From: Deefgea tanakiae
GTDB lineage: Bacteria > Pseudomonadota > Gammaproteobacteria > Burkholderiales > Chitinibacteraceae
Assembly (NCBI RefSeq): GCF_019665765.1
Contig: NZ_CP081150.1
Location: 3,286,001 to 3,350,000, forward strand
Length of the DNA: 64,000 bases
Direction: 5' to 3'
The number at the start of each line of letters is the position of its first letter. Positions within the stretch are counted from its first letter, which is position 1. Position numbers and translations under genes: made by a program. Shown in pieces: positions 34,739 to 43,663 of this stretch. The notes under the pieces were generated by a model, which made no database searches, was not told the origin of the DNA, and saw only the letters and a list, made by a program, of their open reading frames with translations.

Positions 34739-35350
34739 ATGTCCCTATTACTTGACCAACCATTAACTGATGAAGAAATGGATCAGCTCGATCAATTTTT
34801 GTATTCAGATGCGGTCGGTAAAGACGCGATGTCTTTGTCGATGCTGCACGGTTACCTGACTGCCATTTTAATTGGCCCAGCGTCCGTGATGCCGAGCCAG
34901 TGGTTAGGCCAAATTTGGGATCGACCTGAAGCCGCGATTTTTGCCATGCCAGAAGGGGATGCCATCATTAATTTGGTGATGCGTTTATACAATCAAATTG
35001 CTGATGAATTGGCACAAGATCCGCCAGTTTATGAGCCATTGTTGTACTGGGAAGATGAGTCAATGCAAAATTCGAGCATCGAAGAATGGAGCTTGGGATT
35101 CTGCTTTGGCGCCGGTTTGGCCGAAGATGAATGGCAGCCGCTGATTGATGAAGAAGAAGGTCAGTTTATGTTTATGGCGATCATGAGCGGTTCGGACGAT
35201 GAAATGCGCGAAGATATGGTCAAAGAAGGGATTGATTTAGTTCGTCATGACAATGAAGTCGCTGAGCAAATCCCTGAAATGGTGATTGAAATTCGCGATT
35301 TCTTCCGCGAAAACACCGAGTCAGCGCGCAGCAAACATCAATTGCATTAA
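34739..35350 (+). CDS. UPF0149 (YgfB/YecA-like) family protein
   Basis: An acidic, helical 203-residue protein. The family pattern is seen in LSMLHGYLTAILIGPASVMPSQWL (about 33-56, core LHGYLTAILIGP), then EWSLGFCFGAGLAEDEW (about 116-132). There is no C-terminal SEC-C zinc motif, unlike longer YecA proteins. The role of the family is poorly known. It begins with ATG 34739 behind TGGAG. Independent of glmU by a palindrome-containing gap of 101 bp. Confidence 0.82.
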   Translation: MSLLLDQPLTDEEMDQLDQFLYSDAVGKDAMSLSMLHGYLTAILIGPASVMPSQWLGQIWDRPEAAIFAMPEGDAIINLVMRLYNQIADELAQDPPVYEPLLYWEDESMQNSSIEEWSLGFCFGAGLAEDEWQPLIDEEEGQFMFMAIMSGSDDEMREDMVKEGIDLVRHDNEVAEQIPEMVIEIRDFFRENTESARSKHQLH

Positions 35351-35403
35351 TTTGCCGCATCTTTTGGCAAAATAGTGCAGGAATATGGCTGTGTAAGACA
35401 GTC

Positions 35404-35425
35404 GGAGGCGCCATAAGGGCGCCTC
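35404..35425 (+). terminator. GC-rich hairpin, possible terminator
   Basis: GAGGCGCC and GGGCGCCTC form a strong stem with a tiny loop between the UPF0149 gene and ychF. No T-run follows, so it may be an attenuating or mRNA-stabilising structure. Confidence 0.5.
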
Positions 35426-35483
35426 ATCAGTTAAAATTGACGGTTTAGTATTTAAAGGGCGGCATCGCCCAGCAAGGAAACTC

Positions 35484-36575
35484 ATGAGTCTCAAGTGCGG
35501 TATTGTTGGCTTGCCCAACGTCGGTAAATCTACGCTTTTTAATGCGCTGACTAATTCTGGTATCGAAGCAGCTAACTACCCATTCTGCACCATTGAGCCG
35601 AATGTCGGTATCGTTGAAGTGCCAGATCCTCGTTTGGCCGAATTAGCGAAAATTGTCAATCCACAAAAAATTCAATCGGCGATTGTCGAGTTTGTCGATA
35701 TTGCAGGTCTGGTGGCTGGCGCGAGTAAAGGTGAAGGTTTGGGTAACCAATTCTTGGCCAATATTCGTGAAACCGATGCGATTGTGAATGTGGTACGTTG
35801 TTTTGAAAACGACAATATCATTCACGTTGCAGGTCGTGTTGATCCGATCGACGACATCATCGTGATCGGTACTGAATTGGCGCTAGCCGATATGAACACG
35901 GTGGAAAAAGCGATTCAACGTGATGGCAAGAAAGCACGTTCGGGTGATAAAGAAGCCTTGGCCTCTATCGCGGTGCTTGAAAAACTACTGCCGCATTTGA
36001 ACGAAGGCTTGCCAGCGCGTTCACTGAAGCTGAGCGATGAAGAGAAAGCCGCGATTAAACCGCTTTGCTTGTTGACGATTAAGCCAGCGATGTATGTAGC
36101 CAACGTCGCTGAAGATGGTTTCGAAAACAATTCTCTGCTCGACAAAGTACGTGCGCACGCAGAAGCCGAAGGCGCGCCCGTTGTTGCGGTTTGCGCATCG
36201 ATTGAAAGCGAAATTGCAGAACTCGATGAAGCCGATAAAGTTGAATTTTTGGAGTCACTCGGTCAAGACGAGCCAGGCTTGAATCGCTTGATTCGTGCTG
36301 GTTATGAGTTGCTCGGTTTACAAACCTACTTCACCGCAGGCGTGAAAGAAGTACGTGCTTGGACCATCCACAAAGGTGATACCGGCCCACAAGCGGCAGG
36401 CGTGATTCATACCGACTTTGAGCGCGGTTTTATTCGTGCGCAAACGATCGCGTTTGAAGACTTCATCGCCTACAAGGGTGAGCAGGGCGCAAAAGAAGCT
36501 GGCAAAATGCGCGCCGAGGGCAAGGAATACGTCGTTAAAGATGGTGATGTATTGAACTTCTTGTTCAATGTTTAA
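35484..36575 (+). CDS. ychF: redox-regulated ATPase YchF (Obg-related)
   Basis: 363 residues, the standard length. P-loop [12 protein letters not shown] (about 8-19), switch region [20 protein letters not shown] (about 69-88) and the altered G4 motif NVAE (in [10 protein letters not shown]), which explains ATP rather than GTP preference, are all present. The C-terminal TGS-like domain ends [16 protein letters not shown]. Associated with translation and stress in other bacteria. Confidence 0.97.
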   Translation: MSLKCGIVGLPNVGKSTLFNALTNSGIEAANYPFCTIEPNVGIVEVPDPRLAELAKIVNPQKIQSAIVEFVDIAGLVAGASKGEGLGNQFLANIRETDAIVNVVRCFENDNIIHVAGRVDPIDDIIVIGTELALADMNTVEKAIQRDGKKARSGDKEALASIAVLEKLLPHLNEGLPARSLKLSDEEKAAIKPLCLLTIKPAMYVANVAEDGFENNSLLDKVRAHAEAEGAPVVAVCASIESEIAELDEADKVEFLESLGQDEPGLNRLIRAGYELLGLQTYFTAGVKEVRAWTIHKGDTGPQAAGVIHTDFERGFIRAQTIAFEDFIAYKGEQGAKEAGKMRAEGKEYVVKDGDVLNFLFNV

Positions 36576-36623
36576 TACTTGTCATTCGTTTGAAATATAT
36601 TTGTCATAAAATTGGAGCCTTAA

Positions 36624-36890
36624 ATGAGCCGTACTGTTCAATGTGTCAAATTAGGCCGTGAAGCTGAAGGTCTGGATTTTCCGCCTTTGCCGGGTGAATT
36701 AGGCAAGAAAGTTTATGATGCAGTTTCAAAAGAAGCATGGGCAGCTTGGGTTAAGCACCAAACGATGTTGATCAATGAAAATCGTTTAAGCCTCGCTGAT
36801 CCAAGTGCTCGTAAATACTTGCAGCAACAGCTAGAGAATTATTTCTTTGGCTCTGGCGCAGATGCCATCCAAGGCTACGTGCCACAGTAA
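36624..36890 (+). CDS. yggX: Fe(2+)-trafficking / oxidative damage protection protein YggX
   Basis: 88 residues, the usual size. The N-terminus [20 protein letters not shown] has the conserved Cys7, and the central [20 protein letters not shown] is the family signature. It is implicated in protecting Fe-S clusters. Follows ychF by 48 bp and may share its transcript. Ends at a hairpin. Confidence 0.95.
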   Translation: MSRTVQCVKLGREAEGLDFPPLPGELGKKVYDAVSKEAWAAWVKHQTMLINENRLSLADPSARKYLQQQLENYFFGSGADAIQGYVPQ

Positions 36891-36900
36891 TGTCATTACA

Positions 36901-36921
36901 CAGGCCGCATAATGCGGCCTG
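36901..36921 (+). terminator. hairpin after yggX, probable terminator
   Basis: A near-perfect palindrome: CAGGCCGCAT followed by ATGCGGCCTG. The T-rich tail is weak. Confidence 0.6.
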
Positions 36922-37013
36922 TTGCGTCTATTACTCCGTTTAATGACGTTTGTTTTTGGACTCCGAAAATAAACCTCATTCAATTTCATCGATCGCCACC
37001 AAAGAGCGCTGCC

Positions 37014-39092
37014 ATGACTTATAAACCTGCCGATAACCAACTCTTACTTAATCGTGAATTGGGCTTGCTCGAATTCAATCGCCGCGTTTTGGCTCAGGCA
37101 GAAGACGTACGTAATCCATTGCTAGAGCGCTTGAAGTTCCTCTGCATTGTATCGAGCAATTTGGATGAGTTTTTTGAAGTGCGGATGGCTTGGTTAAAAG
37201 AAAACATGCGCCTTAACCCTTCACGCTTATTGCCTGAAGGCATGACGCCGCATCAGGCCTTTGATTTGGTTGCCAAAGAAGCGCATGACTTAGTCGAGCG
37301 CCAGTACCGTATCTTGCGTGAAAATGTATTCCCAGCGATGGAAACCGAAGGCATTTATTTCTTCCGCCGCAGCTTGTGGACCGATGCGCAGCGTGCTTGG
37401 GTAAAAGACTTCTTTTTCCGCGAATTGATGCCGATTTTGACGCCGATTGGTTTGGATCCTTCACATCCGTTTCCACGCTTATCGAATAAAATTTTGAACT
37501 TTATCGTTGAGCTGGAAGGTCGCGATGCATTTGGCCGTAATTCAGGAATTGCGATTGTGCAAGCGCCACGGATCTTGCCGCGCTTTGTCAAAATGCCGGA
37601 TGAGATCGCGGGCACGCAACACGGATTCGTATTTCTGTCGTCGATTCTGCACGCGCATATTGATGAGTTGTTTGCCGGTATGCATGTGCTTGGTTGCTAT
37701 CAATTCCGCGTGACGCGTGATTCGGATGTGTCGGTGGATGATGAGGATATCAAAGATCTGCGCGCAGCGATTGAGGGCGAATTGTCGCAACGGCCTTATG
37801 GCGATGCGGTGCGTTTAGAGTTGGCGGATAATTGCCCGCGTCACTTGCAAGACTTCTTGTCGGAGCAATTTGGGCTACATGCAGACGATATTTACCGCGT
37901 GAATGGGCCGGTTAATATGGTCCGTTTGATGCAAGTACCGGATCAGGTTGATCGTCCTGATTTGAAGTTTTTACCATTTATGCCCGGCATTCCACCGGAA
38001 CTGCGCAAACAAGCCGATTTCTTTGCGGCAATCCGCCATGGCGATATTTTACTTCACCATCCTTACCAAAGCTTCACACCCGTGGTGGATTTGCTGCAGC
38101 AAGCGGCGCGTGATCCGCATGTGGTGGCATTAAAGATGACGATTTACCGTACTGGCGCTGAGTCGGTCTTGATGGATGCTCTGCAAGAAGCCGCTGCACG
38201 CGGTAAGGAAGTCACGGTTGTCGTTGAGTTAATGGCGCGCTTTGATGAAGAAGCCAATATCAACTGGGCGGCCAAACTCGAGCGCGCAGGCGCGCATGTG
38301 GTGTACGGCGTGTATGGATATAAAACACACGCGAAAATGCTGTTGATTGTGCGCCGTGAAGAGGGCCAGCTTAAGCGCTATGCCCACGTCGGCACCGGCA
38401 ATTACCATCCACGAACTGCCAAGTTGTACACTGATTTTGGTTTGTTGACTGCCAATAGTGAAATCACCAGTGACGTGAATGATGTGTTTATGCAGCTCAC
38501 GGGTTTGGGCCTGGCGGGCGATCATCATCAATTGTGGCAAGCGCCATTTACTTTGCACAGCAAGTTTATCTCTGCGATTGATCGTGAGATTGAACATGCC
38601 AAGGCAGGTAAAAAAGCGGTCATTATCGCCAAGATGAATTCGCTGCTTGAGCCGTCTATCATTGATAAATTGTATGAAGCTTCGACAGCGGGTGTGACGA
38701 TTCATTTGATCGTACGTGGCGTATGCGCGTTGCGTCCTGGTATTCCAGGGGTTTCAGAAAACATCCGCGTTCGTTCAATTATCGGTCGTTTCCTTGAGCA
38801 TCATCGCGTGTTCTACTTCCTTAATGATGGGGAGGAAAATGTTTATCTTTCGAGTGCGGATTGGATGGGGCGTAATTTATTCCGCCGTATTGAAATCGCC
38901 TTCCCAATCTTGAATCCAAAAGTTAAGCGTCGCGTAATTCGTGAAAGCTTGCGCCCATTCTTGGTCGATAACACGCAAGCGTGGGAAATGCTGTCTGATG
39001 GTCGTTATCGCCGCAAAGTGGCGCGCGGTGACAAAATTCGTTCGGCACAAGGCCAATTACTGGCGGATTTGGCCGCGGGTGAGCGTACGTAA
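37014..39092 (+). CDS. ppk: polyphosphate kinase 1
   Basis: Reversibly polymerises the gamma-phosphate of ATP into polyphosphate. ATG 37014 (MTYKPADNQLLLNRELGLLEF) with AAAGAG upstream gives 692 residues; an open frame back to 36912 crosses the yggX terminator and is rejected. Signatures are NRELGLLEFNRRVL (about 13), SSNLDEFFEVRMAWL (about 47), the catalytic phospho-His region YGVYGYKTHAKMLLI (about 427-441) and HVGTGNYHPRTAKLYTDFGL (about 459, core GTGNYHP). The stop TAA overlaps the sixA ATG (TAATG at 39090-39094). Confidence 0.96.
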   Translation: MTYKPADNQLLLNRELGLLEFNRRVLAQAEDVRNPLLERLKFLCIVSSNLDEFFEVRMAWLKENMRLNPSRLLPEGMTPHQAFDLVAKEAHDLVERQYRILRENVFPAMETEGIYFFRRSLWTDAQRAWVKDFFFRELMPILTPIGLDPSHPFPRLSNKILNFIVELEGRDAFGRNSGIAIVQAPRILPRFVKMPDEIAGTQHGFVFLSSILHAHIDELFAGMHVLGCYQFRVTRDSDVSVDDEDIKDLRAAIEGELSQRPYGDAVRLELADNCPRHLQDFLSEQFGLHADDIYRVNGPVNMVRLMQVPDQVDRPDLKFLPFMPGIPPELRKQADFFAAIRHGDILLHHPYQSFTPVVDLLQQAARDPHVVALKMTIYRTGAESVLMDALQEAAARGKEVTVVVELMARFDEEANINWAAKLERAGAHVVYGVYGYKTHAKMLLIVRREEGQLKRYAHVGTGNYHPRTAKLYTDFGLLTANSEITSDVNDVFMQLTGLGLAGDHHQLWQAPFTLHSKFISAIDREIEHAKAGKKAVIIAKMNSLLEPSIIDKLYEASTAGVTIHLIVRGVCALRPGIPGVSENIRVRSIIGRFLEHHRVFYFLNDGEENVYLSSADWMGRNLFRRIEIAFPILNPKVKRRVIRESLRPFLVDNTQAWEMLSDGRYRRKVARGDKIRSAQGQLLADLAAGERT

Positions 39093-39556
39093 TGGATCTG
39101 ATCCTTTGGCGCCATGCGGATGCCGAGGACGGCGTTGATGATCTAGCTCGGCCTTTGACTCCGAAAGGCATCAAGCAAGCGAAAAAGGTGGCAACTTGGC
39201 TGCGTGAGCAATTGAAAGATGCTGCTGAGTATCGCGTGATCGCTAGTGAAGCCGTGCGCAGTCAAGCGACGGCACAGCAGCTACGCGCCGATTTTGAGAT
39301 CAATGCCAAAATCAATCCAGGCTGCCATAACGCTTGCTACCTCGAAGTCGCGCGATGGCCACGTGATATCGGTAAGTTCGTGGTGGTGGTTGGGCATCAG
39401 CCCAATTTGGGTGAAGTGGCGGCTTTACTTCTCACGGGCAAAGAATTGGAGTGGAATACCCGCAAGGGTGGAATTTGGTGGATCCAACGTAAAGTGATGG
39501 ATGATGGCCGAGTGAAGTACGTGCTGAAAGCAGCCTTAAGTCCAGATCTGCTTTAA
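39092..39556 (+). CDS. sixA: phosphohistidine phosphatase SixA-like
   Basis: A histidine-phosphatase superfamily protein of 154 residues. The phospho-acceptor His is in LILWRHADAED (about 3-13) and the second catalytic His in VVVGHQPNLGE (about 93-103). SixA removes phosphate from His residues on phosphotransfer proteins. Translation is coupled to ppk, which suggests a role linked to polyphosphate metabolism or to the phospho-His intermediate of Ppk; that link is inference from context. Confidence 0.88.
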   Translation: MDLILWRHADAEDGVDDLARPLTPKGIKQAKKVATWLREQLKDAAEYRVIASEAVRSQATAQQLRADFEINAKINPGCHNACYLEVARWPRDIGKFVVVVGHQPNLGEVAALLLTGKELEWNTRKGGIWWIQRKVMDDGRVKYVLKAALSPDLL

Positions 39557-39573
39557 TTGGATGACTCAATCGC

Positions 39574-39610
39574 TATAAAAAAAGGTGGCCAAGGCCACCT
39601 TTTTTATAGA
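39574..39610. terminator. bidirectional terminator between sixA and hemY
   Basis: CTATAAAAAAAGGTGGCC and GGCCACCTTTTTTTATAG form a long stem with T-runs on both strands between convergent genes. Confidence 0.93.
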
Positions 39611-39618
39611 GCTCATTT

Positions 39619-40815
39619 TCATTTAGCCAATGCAATTGCCAAGCTAGCACGATAGTGAAAGTTGGATTCTTCATTACGCTCAAGAAAATCAAGCAAGCCA
39701 GCCAATTCCGCATGGGCAATCGCGGTTGCTTTAATGGCAATACTTGCTTCAAAGTAGGTTTGTGCTTTGCCCCAAAGTTCGCGTTGGCTGCAGAGGCGAC
39801 CCAAAGTGAGCAATAAGCGATGATCATTCGGGTGTAATTTGAGCCACTGTTCTGCTTGTTGCAACTGCTGGGTCAGTGCCTCACCCGTTAGATCAAGCTG
39901 ACCATACTGCTCAATCAATTCCGCGCTCCACTCGGCATCAATCGCGGCAGCCAAGGTGTCGCGTGCTAAGAGACTCTCACCTTGTTCCTGATATTGGCTG
40001 GCAACGCTGGCTGTGAGTTGCGGGTTCAGGCGTTCAGTCTCTGGTAGCTTGCGCGACCAATCTTTTAATTCTCTCGCCGTCATTGGGTGTTGACGAAGCT
40101 GCTGTTGATACGCAGCAATGCGAATATGCGCCGCTTGCTCAGCATCCATCGCGTCACTGCGAGTGAGCTGCTCAACTAATTTGAGAACCGCTTCTGGATT
40201 ACGCTCTTTTTGACGAAGACGCAATTCAATCTTCATGGCCGCAGTGAGTTTTGGCGTAATTTCACGTGCAGCAACAATGGCTTGGCTGGCTTCGTTATAA
40301 CGACGTTCATCTAAAAATAAATCTGCCATCGACATTAAGGTTGCTAAGTGCTGTTGGCCTAGTCGCGCTTGTAGTTTTTCAAAGTAAGTATTGCGCTTGT
40401 CGTAGTCGCGCATGGCATGCGCGGCACGAGCGCCCAAAAGACCGTTGGCGGCAAAAGCATCATCGGCATGCAGCGCTGCAGCAAAGGCTTCGCTCGCTAG
40501 GCGCTCAGCACGTTGATAGCGGCCTTCATAAAAAGCAATCCGCGCTTCCCGTTCAAGTTGTACTGATGCGCGCTCTTGCTGGCGAGCTCGATACTGGCGA
40601 ACCCGTTCCGGTAGACCGCTCAACTCAGCAAACATCCGCAAGGCGAGGTAGAGCAAAATCACACTGGTGATCAATAAAACAATAAAAATATTGAGAGAAA
40701 TTTCAACACGCCATGGCGGCAAGAATATTAGGGCGTAGCCAGAATTAAACTCAGCAAACAGCGTTAAGCCGACCGCCAGTGCAAATAAGCCAATAAACCA
40801 AATCAAGAATTTCAC
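39619..40815 (-). CDS. hemY: HemY-like tetratricopeptide membrane protein
   Basis: 398 residues: two N-terminal membrane helices (about 3-22 and 40-62) and a long soluble part made of TPR-like helices. This is the proteobacterial HemY of the hemCDXY operon, not the oxygen-dependent protoporphyrinogen oxidase of the same name. Its start overlaps the hemX stop by 4 bp (ATGA). The exact role in heme synthesis is unknown. Confidence 0.92.
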   Translation of the reverse strand: MKFLIWFIGLFALAVGLTLFAEFNSGYALIFLPPWRVEISLNIFIVLLITSVILLYLALRMFAELSGLPERVRQYRARQQERASVQLEREARIAFYEGRYQRAERLASEAFAAALHADDAFAANGLLGARAAHAMRDYDKRNTYFEKLQARLGQQHLATLMSMADLFLDERRYNEASQAIVAAREITPKLTAAMKIELRLRQKERNPEAVLKLVEQLTRSDAMDAEQAAHIRIAAYQQQLRQHPMTARELKDWSRKLPETERLNPQLTASVASQYQEQGESLLARDTLAAAIDAEWSAELIEQYGQLDLTGEALTQQLQQAEQWLKLHPNDHRLLLTLGRLCSQRELWGKAQTYFEASIAIKATAIAHAELAGLLDFLERNEESNFHYRASLAIALAK

Positions 40816-41855
40816 GGTTTAGCCCTCTCTGCCGTTGTGCGTGCACTGCGAACTGCAGTCAAGCTGGCACTGAGGTCAGGTAAGGTGATTGCCAATTGTT
40901 GGGTTTCCAATTGGCGTAAAACTTTGATGGCGTTGTCGGTGGTGGGGGCTTTTGCATCAAAAAATTGCTGTAGATAGCGCACGGTGGCTGTGATGTCGGC
41001 ACGGAAGGCCGCTTCGTTCCGTAATAGGAGTGCTGAGCGAGCATTTAAAAGGCGCAGTTTGATATTTTCGCGTAAAAAGAAACCTTGCTCAGGCGAAAGC
41101 AAAATCAAATCGGGCTGGTCAATCCGGCGAATTTGAATGAGTTGCTTAAATTCATGCCAAACCTCTGCGCCAAATTGTTGAACCGAGTTATGGTTTGGAT
41201 TGGCTTTGAATGGATTGTCTTTGGGATTGTGCCCCGCATCAACGAGCAGCGGCAAACGCTCAACACCGTCAATTAGGCTATTGAGTTTAGCAGTTACACC
41301 AATCACGTCGACGTAAGGCGTGCTCTTGAGTGTATTGATGTCTTGTGTGAGGGCTTGGCGCACGCTGATTAGCTCAGGACGATTTAAGCGCAGCAATTGT
41401 TGATCAATATTGTTGAGCGCGGTCAGTGCGCTATTCACGTCACCCGCGATTTGCAGCTGCTGGCTGGCAAACGACAGCATTTGCTCGATTTCAGCCAAGC
41501 TGTGCAATGCTTCGCCACGCGTGAGCGTGTCATACATATTGTTGAGTGATTCTTGGCGCGCTAAAGCTTCGGCTTGCTTACCTTCTTGCACGGTGAGTCG
41601 CGCTAATAGTTGTTGCTGAGTTTGGTTTTGTGCCACGGCTTGTGCACGTAACTCTTGTTGTAGTTTGTTATTGCTAGCGAGTTCACGACTCAAATCGAGT
41701 TTGAGTGTTTCCATCGCATTTTGTTGGTATAGCCAAGCGCCGCCACTGGCCAGAAGTGCGACCAAGGCCAAAATCAGCGCCGGTTGCGGCAAGCTGCGAC
41801 GCGGTGGCTGGCTGAGTGCAGCGGAAAAAGTATTGGATGCGTTGTCTTGATTCAT
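40812..41855 (-). CDS. hemX: HemX-like membrane protein
   Basis: 347 residues. A short Pro-rich cytosolic leader, one membrane helix (about 25-43, PALILALVALLASGGAWLY), then coiled coil and a helical domain with the family segment LSFASQQLQIAGDVNSAL. Often mis-named uroporphyrinogen methyltransferase, but no methyltransferase motif is visible. It lies 21 bp behind hemD. Confidence 0.92.
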   Translation of the reverse strand: MNQDNASNTFSAALSQPPRRSLPQPALILALVALLASGGAWLYQQNAMETLKLDLSRELASNNKLQQELRAQAVAQNQTQQQLLARLTVQEGKQAEALARQESLNNMYDTLTRGEALHSLAEIEQMLSFASQQLQIAGDVNSALTALNNIDQQLLRLNRPELISVRQALTQDINTLKSTPYVDVIGVTAKLNSLIDGVERLPLLVDAGHNPKDNPFKANPNHNSVQQFGAEVWHEFKQLIQIRRIDQPDLILLSPEQGFFLRENIKLRLLNARSALLLRNEAAFRADITATVRYLQQFFDAKAPTTDNAIKVLRQLETQQLAITLPDLSASLTAVRSARTTAERAKP

Positions 41856-41876
41856 CAGGCTCTACACTTTTAGAGA

Positions 41877-42647
41877 TTACTCTTTTGGAGATAAAACCGG
41901 TGCAAAATACCGGCAAATCGAATGGGTAATGCCATCATCACCCGCCTCGGTTTGCACGATATTGTTGGCCCCATTGGCCTGCAGTGCCTCGGCAATTCGG
42001 TGGTGCGGAACAAAATATAATGCACATTGTAGCTTGTGGCGCGTCTCGCCTCCAGCCCAGTTGAATAAGTGTTGTGCCGCTTCTGAACTGGAAATGACAA
42101 TGCCATCACAGCCTAGTTGCAATTGACGTTCGATTTCGCTTGCATCGAGCGTAGGGGCGCTACGCTGATACGCTGTCACTAAAGTAACATCAGCACCCGC
42201 AGCGCTTAAACCGGCCGGCAGAATATCGCGCCCACCATTCCCGCGAAACAGTACGATTTTTTGGCCAGTTTGTGCGCCGAGTTCTTTTAGTAACCCTTCG
42301 CCATCAAATTGTGTGGCGGGGCAGATGATGTGCTTCACCCCTAGCTCCGCCGCTCGTTTTGCGCTGCCAGGACCAACCACCGCAACGGGTAAATCGCTCG
42401 GCCATGGTGTACTTAGCTTGGTAAAGACCGCATTTAAAGCTGAAGGGCTAATAAATACCGCTAAATCAAATTGATTCAAGCAGGCAATCGCATCGTCCAA
42501 TTGACCTTGATCGATGGCAGGGCTGATGGTAAGTAGTGGTGAGGTATAAGTCTGCGCGCCATTTTTAATAATGGCTTCAGTCAAATACCTGGCTTGATCT
42601 GCTGGTCGGGTAATCCATATCCGATAGCCGCTCAGTGGCAAACTCAT
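41877..42647 (-). CDS. hemD: uroporphyrinogen-III synthase
   Basis: Closes hydroxymethylbilane with inversion of ring D. ATG 42647 ([19 protein letters not shown]) overlaps the hemC stop (ATGA), giving 256 residues; an extension to 42689 inside hemC is not needed. The low overall conservation of HemD makes the N-terminal ITRPADQA and the segment [17 protein letters not shown] (about 168) the best support, together with gene order. Confidence 0.93.
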   Translation of the reverse strand: MSLPLSGYRIWITRPADQARYLTEAIIKNGAQTYTSPLLTISPAIDQGQLDDAIACLNQFDLAVFISPSALNAVFTKLSTPWPSDLPVAVVGPGSAKRAAELGVKHIICPATQFDGEGLLKELGAQTGQKIVLFRGNGGRDILPAGLSAAGADVTLVTAYQRSAPTLDASEIERQLQLGCDGIVISSSEAAQHLFNWAGGETRHKLQCALYFVPHHRIAEALQANGANNIVQTEAGDDGITHSICRYFAPVLSPKE

Positions 42648-43579
42648 GGCGCGAGTTGTTTGAGAATCTCGCGTGCGCCTTCGGTACACAATAAATCGGC
42701 AACAATACGGCCCAAGCCATCGGCTGCGGCGTGCGAACCATTGGATTCTGCGACGACGCGGTGGCTACCATCGGGCATGGCGACTAAGCCGCGCAGTCGT
42801 AAAAAGCCTTCTTCATCGGTGGCATAAGCAGCCAGTGGAATTTGGCATGAGCCATTCAAACGGCGTGATAAAGCGCGTTCAGCGGTGACGCAAGCGGCAG
42901 TGATCGCATGATTGAACGGCGAAAGTAGCGCCATTAAATCCGCACGATCCGCACGAATTTCAATGCCGACGGCACCTTGGCCTGGGGCGGGTAAACTGAT
43001 TTCTGGCGATAGTTCGCAGGTGATTCGTTCCGCTAAACCCAAGCGTTTTAAACCTGCTGCGGCGAGAATAATCGCGTCAAACTCAGCGTCATCAAGTTTT
43101 TTGAGGCGTGTACCGACGTTGCCGCGCAGAGGCTTGACGACTAAATGAGGGTAAAGGGCGCGGATTTGGCTTTCACGGCGTAGGCTGGCTGTACCCACAA
43201 TGGCGCCTTCCGGTAATTCATCCGGATGTTTGTAGCGATTCGAAACAAAGGCGTCGCGTGGATCTTCGCGCTCACCAATCGCCGCCAAGGCAAAGCCTTC
43301 TGGCAATACCATCGGTACATCTTTCATTGAATGTACGGCTAAATCGGCACGACCCTCAACCATCGCTTGTTCGAGTTCTTTAACGAACAAGCCTTTGCCG
43401 CCGATTTTATTGAGCGTGACATCAAGAATTTTATCGCCTTGCGTCGTGATGCCCAATAGTTCAACGTTCAGCGTCGGATAAGTGCTTTCTAGCCAAGATT
43501 TCACATGATGAGCTTGCCACAAGGCCAATGGGCTTTCGCGGGTGGCGATGACCACTTTAGAGGGCAGGGTTGGGCTCAT
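42644..43579 (-). CDS. hemC: porphobilinogen deaminase (hydroxymethylbilane synthase)
   Basis: Polymerises four porphobilinogen units. ATG 43579 ([21 protein letters not shown]) sits behind GAAGGA and gives 311 residues; the longer frame to 43621 has no site. Motifs are [37 protein letters not shown] (catalytic Asp about 85), ASLRRESQI and the dipyrromethane-carrying Cys in [12 protein letters not shown]. First gene of hemC-hemD-hemX-hemY. Confidence 0.96.
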   Translation of the reverse strand: MSPTLPSKVVIATRESPLALWQAHHVKSWLESTYPTLNVELLGITTQGDKILDVTLNKIGGKGLFVKELEQAMVEGRADLAVHSMKDVPMVLPEGFALAAIGEREDPRDAFVSNRYKHPDELPEGAIVGTASLRRESQIRALYPHLVVKPLRGNVGTRLKKLDDAEFDAIILAAAGLKRLGLAERITCELSPEISLPAPGQGAVGIEIRADRADLMALLSPFNHAITAACVTAERALSRRLNGSCQIPLAAYATDEEGFLRLRGLVAMPDGSHRVVAESNGSHAAADGLGRIVADLLCTEGAREILKQLAP

Positions 43580-43663
43580 ATGAACATCCTTCGGCAAACT
43601 TGAAAAACAGCAGTTTAACATGGCCGCTGCCGCACTGAACTTGGATTGCGGCTGCGGCGCGGA

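Noticed and set aside
36912-37013. N-terminal extension of polyphosphate kinase
   Set aside because: It begins inside the hairpin after yggX and adds residues without family resemblance; ATG 37014 has a ribosome-binding site.
39619-40815. hemY as protoporphyrinogen oxidase
   Set aside because: No FAD-binding motif is present; the protein is the TPR-type HemY of proteobacterial hemCDXY operons.
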